Below are positions 6,767 through 9,765 of a DNA stretch of 9,765 nt, piece by piece. Both the position numbers and the translations under genes were made by a program. Where the stretch lies: the NCBI GenBank assembly GCA_027450125.1, contig DAIDKG010000474.1:1-9765 (forward strand), given 5' to 3'. The notes under the pieces were generated by a model. That model did not search any database. It was not told the origin of the DNA and saw only the letters and a list, made by a program, of their open reading frames with translations. Source of the stretch: Bordetella sp. (GTDB lineage Bacteria; Pseudomonadota; Gammaproteobacteria; Burkholderiales; Burkholderiaceae_B). Every line of letters starts with the position of its first letter. The stretch's first letter is position 1.

Positions 6767-6784
6767 CGCCAACCGGCCGGCGCT
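6765..6784 (+). other. Stem-loop overlapping the SDR stop codon
   Basis: AGCGCC (6765-6770), starting inside the TAG stop, pairs with GGCGCT (6779-6784) around an 8-base loop. A second small hairpin, CCGCC-TCG-GGCGG, follows at 6796-6808. Neither has a T-tract. Together they could mark the 3' end of the dioxygenase-Bug-SDR transcript, either by Rho-dependent release or as a protected end. Confidence 0.35.
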
Positions 6785-6840
6785 GCATCCCGACCCCGCC
6801 TCGGGCGGCGTAGGCACCGGCGCGGGCGCTCCCAAGCCTC

Positions 6841-6846
6841 TACAAT
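6841..6846 (+). promoter_or_regulatory. Possible -10 element before the FAD-dehydrogenase gene
   Basis: TACAAT (five of six bases match TATAAT) lies 31 bases upstream of the ATG at 6877 in the 110-base gap after the SDR gene. No convincing -35 is visible at the right distance. It suggests the next gene has its own promoter rather than relying on the dioxygenase operon. Confidence 0.3.
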
Positions 6847-6876
6847 ATTTGCTCTGCCTGTCCAAGAGCTGCCGCC

Positions 6877-8292
6877 ATGACTTTGCTGAACGAACTGCAG
6901 TCCCTGCTGGGTGCCGATCATGTGCTGACAGGGCCCGACGCCGCGCCCTTTCTTCTCGACTGGCGGCGGCGCTACCAAGGCTCGGCGCTGGCCGTGGTGC
7001 GGCCCGGCAGCACCGAGGAGGTGGCGGCCGTGGTGCGCGCCTGCGCCCGGCACGGCGTGCCGCTGGTGCCGCAGGGCGGCAACACCGGCTTGTGCGGTGC
7101 CGCTACGCCGGACGAGTCGGGCAAGGCCGTGGTGCTGTCCACGGCGCGGCTGAACCGCGTGCGCGACATCGACATCGACAACGACACCATCACGGTCGAG
7201 GCCGGTTGCGTGCTGCAGGCGGTGCAGGACGCGGCCGAGAGCAAGGGCCGCCTCTTTCCCCTGAGCCTGGCGGCCGAGGGTAGCTGCACCATAGGCGGCA
7301 ACCTGGCCACCAACGCGGGCGGCACGCAGGTGCTGCGCTACGGCAACACGCGCGATCTGACGCTGGGCCTGGAGGTGGTGACGGCCGAGGGCGAGATCTG
7401 GCACGGCCTGCGCGGGCTGCGCAAGGACAACACCGGCTACGACCTGCGCGACCTGTACGTGGGCAGCGAAGGCACCCTGGGCATCATCACGGCGGCGACG
7501 CTCAAGCTCTATCCCCTGCCGGTGGCGACCTGCACGGCGCTGCTGGCCTTGCGCAGCATCGACGACGCGGTGGAGCTGCTGTCGCGCGCCCGAGCCGGCT
7601 TCGGCGCCTCGCTGACGGGCTATGAATTGATGGCCGGCGATTGCCTGCATCTGGTGACCGAGCTGTTCCCGCAGCAGCGACTGCCCTTCGATGGCGAGTC
7701 GGCGCAGTCGCCCTGGTACGCCTTGCTGGAACTGTCCGACAGCGAAAGCGAGGCCCATGCGCGCGAGCGCTTCGAGTCCGTGCTGGGCCAGGCCATCGAG
7801 GACGGCGTGGCGACGGACGCGGCCATCGCCGCCAGCGTGGCGCAGAGCAAGGCCCTGTGGCACCTGCGCGAGAGCATTCCCCTGGCCGAGGCCGAGACCG
7901 GCAAATCGGTCAAGCATGATGTGTCCATTCCCATCTCGCGCATCGCCGACTTCGTGCACCTGACCAATGCCAGGCTGCAGGCGGGCTTTCCCGGTATACG
8001 CAATGTGATCTTCGGCCACCTGGGCGACGGCAATCTGCACTACAACGTGGCGCGCGGTCCGGGGTTGTCGCAGGACGAACTGCTGGCGCTGCAGCCGCGC
8101 ATCTACGACATGGTGCATGCCAGCGTGCAAGACCATGACGGCTCGATCAGCGCCGAGCACGGCATAGGCCAGCTCAAGCGCGACGAGCTGCCGCGCTACA
8201 AGAGCCCCATCGAACTGGCGCTGATGAAACGCATCAAGCGCGCGCTCGACCCGCAGGGGCTGTTCAATCCGGGGAAAGTGCTGCAGATGTGA
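6877..8292 (+). CDS. FAD-linked D-2-hydroxyacid dehydrogenase (GlcD/D2HGDH type)
   Basis: A 471-residue flavoenzyme of the PCMH/vanillyl-alcohol-oxidase superfamily. The N-terminal FAD-binding domain (about 35-215) shows VVRPGSTEEVAAVVR, PQGGNTGLCGA (65-75), SCTIGGNLATNAGGTQVLRY (136-155) and YVGSEGTLGIITAATLKLYP (194-213). The C-terminal FAD-oxidase domain carries HLGDGNLH (His381, His388) and EHGIGQLKR (Glu427, His428), fitting the metal- and substrate-binding residues known in D-2-hydroxyglutarate dehydrogenases. It ends with the usual MKRIKRALDPQGLFNPGKVL. The expected reaction is oxidation of a D-2-hydroxy acid (2-hydroxyglutarate, lactate or similar) to the 2-oxo acid, with electrons passed to a carrier rather than NAD. 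The ribosome site is weak (AAGAG, 8 bases before the ATG). It probably forms its own transcription unit and is convergent with the LacI gene. The exact substrate is not decided by sequence; D-2-hydroxyglutarate and D-lactate are both possible. Confidence 0.93.
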   Translation: MTLLNELQSLLGADHVLTGPDAAPFLLDWRRRYQGSALAVVRPGSTEEVAAVVRACARHGVPLVPQGGNTGLCGAATPDESGKAVVLSTARLNRVRDIDIDNDTITVEAGCVLQAVQDAAESKGRLFPLSLAAEGSCTIGGNLATNAGGTQVLRYGNTRDLTLGLEVVTAEGEIWHGLRGLRKDNTGYDLRDLYVGSEGTLGIITAATLKLYPLPVATCTALLALRSIDDAVELLSRARAGFGASLTGYELMAGDCLHLVTELFPQQRLPFDGESAQSPWYALLELSDSESEAHARERFESVLGQAIEDGVATDAAIAASVAQSKALWHLRESIPLAEAETGKSVKHDVSIPISRIADFVHLTNARLQAGFPGIRNVIFGHLGDGNLHYNVARGPGLSQDELLALQPRIYDMVHASVQDHDGSISAEHGIGQLKRDELPRYKSPIELALMKRIKRALDPQGLFNPGKVLQM

Positions 8293-8302
8293 TTGGCCGC
8301 TG

Positions 8303-8328
8303 CGGGTTGCCGGTACGCCGGCCGCCCG
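8303..8328. terminator. Hairpin filling the gap between convergent genes
   Basis: The 36 bases between the FAD-dehydrogenase stop and the LacI-gene stop contain GCCGG (8309-8313), loop TACG, CCGGC (8318-8322). Beyond a 2x2 internal loop, outer CGGG (8303-8306) pairs with CCCG (8325-8328). Its position between two convergent genes suits a two-way terminator, but T-tracts are absent on both strands, so function is uncertain. Confidence 0.35.
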
Positions 8329-9357
8329 TCACGACGAGCCGCGCACCTGCAGCGTGCCGGGCAGTTCGATCGTGCGCGCGGCGCCGCTCCAGCCCTGCAG
8401 GCGTTCGATCAGGCAGCGCGCCGCGGTGCGGCCCAGCGCGTCGGTGGGCTGCGCTATGGTGCTCAGGCCCGGGCCTATGAGGCCGGCCCACTCCGTCTCG
8501 TCGATGCCGATGAAGCCGATCTCCCTGCCCAGGGACCAGCCCAGCGCCTGCACCGCCGACGCGATCCGCAGTGTTGCCACGGCATTGCCGGCCAGTACGG
8601 CGGGGCGCCGGTCCCGGGCCTGCTCCCGCAGCAGCAGCAGGCGCTGCATGAGCTGCTCGCGGTTGTCCGTCGTGCTTTCCCAGAAGCTGCCGCGCATGCC
8701 CTGCGGCTTGCCGGCCTGCTGCGCCATGGCGGCGATGAACGTGTCGCGGCGCGCGCTGCGCGAGCTCACGCCGTTGCAGGGCTCGCTGACCAGCAGCACC
8801 TCGTCCCAGCCGCGCGAGCGCAGGTGCTCCAGGGCCAGGCAGACCACCGCGGCGTTGTCCACGGAAACAAAATCGGCGTCCACGCCCTCCTGCGCGCGGT
8901 CCACCAGGACGATGGGTTTGCCGTACCCCACGGCGCTCTGCCACAGCTGCACGCGGGTATCCACGCGGTTCAGGATGAGGCCGTCGATCTGATAGTCCGT
9001 CAGGGCCTGCAGCGCGTCGCGTTCGCGGCCGGGCTTGTTGCCCAGGTTGAACAGCACCAGCAGGTAGCCGGCTTCCTGGCAGGCCTTTTCGGCGCCTTGC
9101 AGCACGGCCACGGAGAACGGGTTGGTGATGTCCGCCACGGCCAGTCCGATCAGCCGCGAGCGGCCATGCTTGAGCGCCTGGGCCATGGGGCTGGGACGGT
9201 AGCTCAGGCTCTCGATGGCGTCGCGCACGCGCTCGGCGATGTCGGGGGTGAGCAGCTGGTGCCGGCCATTCAGATAGCGCGACACAGTGGCCTTGGAGAC
9301 GCCGGCGTGCCGCGCCACATCGGCGATGGTGGCCCGGCCCGGAGCAGGCGTGCTCAT
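8329..9357 (-). CDS. LacI-family transcriptional regulator
   Basis: A 342-residue DNA-binding repressor of standard LacI/GalR length. The helix-turn-helix is TIADVARHAGVSKATVSRYL (10-29). The hinge region follows, with SYRPSPMAQALKHG (52-65), whose Ala61-Leu62 pair would insert into the minor groove. From residue 68 the periplasmic-binding-protein-like effector domain starts (RLIGLAVADITNPF), with DYQIDGLILN, PIVLVDR and IGFIGIDETEWAGLIGPGLS as typical landmarks. The ATG at 9357-9355 overlaps the stop of the upstream 2-hydroxyacid dehydrogenase (ATGA), so the two genes are co-transcribed and probably translationally coupled; no strong ribosome site is seen. The likely role is feedback control of its own operon by a sugar acid or similar ligand. 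The gene ends 36 bases from the convergent FAD-dehydrogenase gene. Confidence 0.95.
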   Translation of the reverse strand: MSTPAPGRATIADVARHAGVSKATVSRYLNGRHQLLTPDIAERVRDAIESLSYRPSPMAQALKHGRSRLIGLAVADITNPFSVAVLQGAEKACQEAGYLLVLFNLGNKPGRERDALQALTDYQIDGLILNRVDTRVQLWQSAVGYGKPIVLVDRAQEGVDADFVSVDNAAVVCLALEHLRSRGWDEVLLVSEPCNGVSSRSARRDTFIAAMAQQAGKPQGMRGSFWESTTDNREQLMQRLLLLREQARDRRPAVLAGNAVATLRIASAVQALGWSLGREIGFIGIDETEWAGLIGPGLSTIAQPTDALGRTAARCLIERLQGWSGAARTIELPGTLQVRGSS

Positions 9358-9765
9358 AACGGATAGACCGCCGGCGGCGTGCCGCCGGCCAGCTGCGCGA
9401 GCAGGTTGTCCACGGCCATCTCGGCCATGGCGCGCCGGGTTTCGTGTGTGGCCGAACCCGCGTGCGGCAGGGGCGTGACGCGCGGGTGCGTGCGCAGCGG
9501 CGAATCCAGCGGCAAGGGCTCGGTCTCGAACACGTCCAGTCCCGCGCCGCGCAGATGGCCGCGGTCCAGCGCGCGCAGCAGCGCGCCGGTGTCGACGATG
9601 CCACCGCGCGAGCCGTTGATCAGGAAGGCGCCCGGCCGCATCTGCGCCAGCGTGGCGTCGTTGATCAGATGGCGCGTCTGCGGCGTGAGCGGCAGCGTGC
9701 GGACGACGATGTCGGCGCCGGACAGCGCCTGGGCCAGCGGCACCTGGCGCGCCTTGCCCTGCAGT
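9354..9765 (-). CDS. D-isomer-specific 2-hydroxyacid dehydrogenase, C-terminal part only
   Basis: Only the last 136 residues are in the window; the gene continues beyond the right edge. Seen: ADIVVRTLPLTPQTRHLI, then NGSRGGIVDTGALLRAL with the substrate-binding Arg, LDVFETEPLP with the Glu, and PHAGSATHETRRAM with the catalytic His. These are the Arg-Glu-His triad and the end of the NAD(P)-binding domain of the family. Enzymes of this group reduce glyoxylate, hydroxypyruvate or 2-ketogluconate to the D-hydroxy acid with NAD(P)H; the GhrB/2-ketogluconate-reductase branch is a reasonable guess because a LacI-type regulator, often sugar-acid responsive, is fused to it by an ATGA overlap. The substrate-defining N-terminal half is missing, so no finer call is justified. 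Confidence 0.92.
   Translation of the reverse strand, partial: LQGKARQVPLAQALSGADIVVRTLPLTPQTRHLINDATLAQMRPGAFLINGSRGGIVDTGALLRALDRGHLRGAGLDVFETEPLPLDSPLRTHPRVTPLPHAGSATHETRRAMAEMAVDNLLAQLAGGTPPAVYPL

Noticed and set aside
4976..6865. A 629-codon open frame on the minus strand, opposite the Bug and SDR genes.
   Set aside because: It spans two unrelated, well-supported plus-strand genes and the gap between them, and its translation has no family motif; it is a codon-bias shadow.
6724..8160. A 478-codon minus-strand frame opposite the FAD-dehydrogenase gene.
   Set aside because: It is antisense to a complete flavoenzyme gene and has a biased His/Gln/Arg/Gly-rich translation with no domain.
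8264..9604. A 446-codon minus-strand frame overlapping the LacI and dehydrogenase genes in another frame.
   Set aside because: It is very Arg/Ala-rich and out of frame with two genes that have clear family motifs and a coupled ATGA junction.
1..9765. CRISPR arrays, tRNA or rRNA genes, transposases, attachment sites and phage genes.
   Set aside because: I looked in the gaps and on both strands and found no regularly spaced repeats, no tRNA-like fold and no mobile-element protein motif; gene packing and codon use are even throughout.

Overview
This window looks like chromosomal DNA from a Burkholderiales bacterium of the Bordetella/Achromobacter (Alcaligenaceae) type. The reasons are uniformly high G+C with GC-rich third codon positions, a Bug-family ('Bordetella uptake gene') periplasmic binding protein, and a phosphoglucomutase/phosphomannomutase gene placed directly upstream of pgi. 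The genus is an inference; no rRNA or other marker gene is present. Nine protein-coding genes fill almost the whole window. No intergenic stretch exceeds about 140 bases, and I see no RNA gene, insertion sequence, CRISPR array or prophage.

Layout. (1) Positions 1-2950, minus strand: pgm (GTG start at 2950) followed after 5 bases by pgi, which runs off the left edge. These two hexose-phosphate enzymes supply sugar-nucleotide precursors and the gluconeogenic hexose pool. The 139-base pgm leader holds a -10-like hexamer and a terminator-like hairpin with a short T-tract. (2) Positions 3090-5977, with a probable extension to 6766: a LysR regulator (minus) is divergent from a TauD/TfdA-type Fe(II)/2-oxoglutarate dioxygenase, a Bug-type solute-binding protein and a short-chain dehydrogenase (all plus). 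The 116-base divergent region is conspicuously AT-rich. This reads as a small LysR-controlled catabolic unit: capture of an organic acid, oxidative attack, then alcohol/ketone redox. Its substrate cannot be read from the sequence. (3) Positions 6877-8292, plus: an FAD-linked D-2-hydroxyacid dehydrogenase (GlcD/D2HGDH type). (4) Positions 8329-9765, minus and convergent with (3): a D-isomer-specific NAD(P)-dependent 2-hydroxyacid dehydrogenase, cut by the right edge, whose stop overlaps (ATGA) the start of a LacI-family regulator.

The most notable points are a Pgi whose conserved catalytic-base glutamate position reads methionine although the gene is otherwise intact, a terminator/attenuator-like structure just before pgm, a run of stop-proximal inverted repeats without T-tracts after the plus-strand genes, and the uncharacterised LysR/dioxygenase/Bug/SDR unit. 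I see no defence system, toxin system or clearly new type of genetic element. Mostly this is ordinary, well-packed metabolic chromosome.
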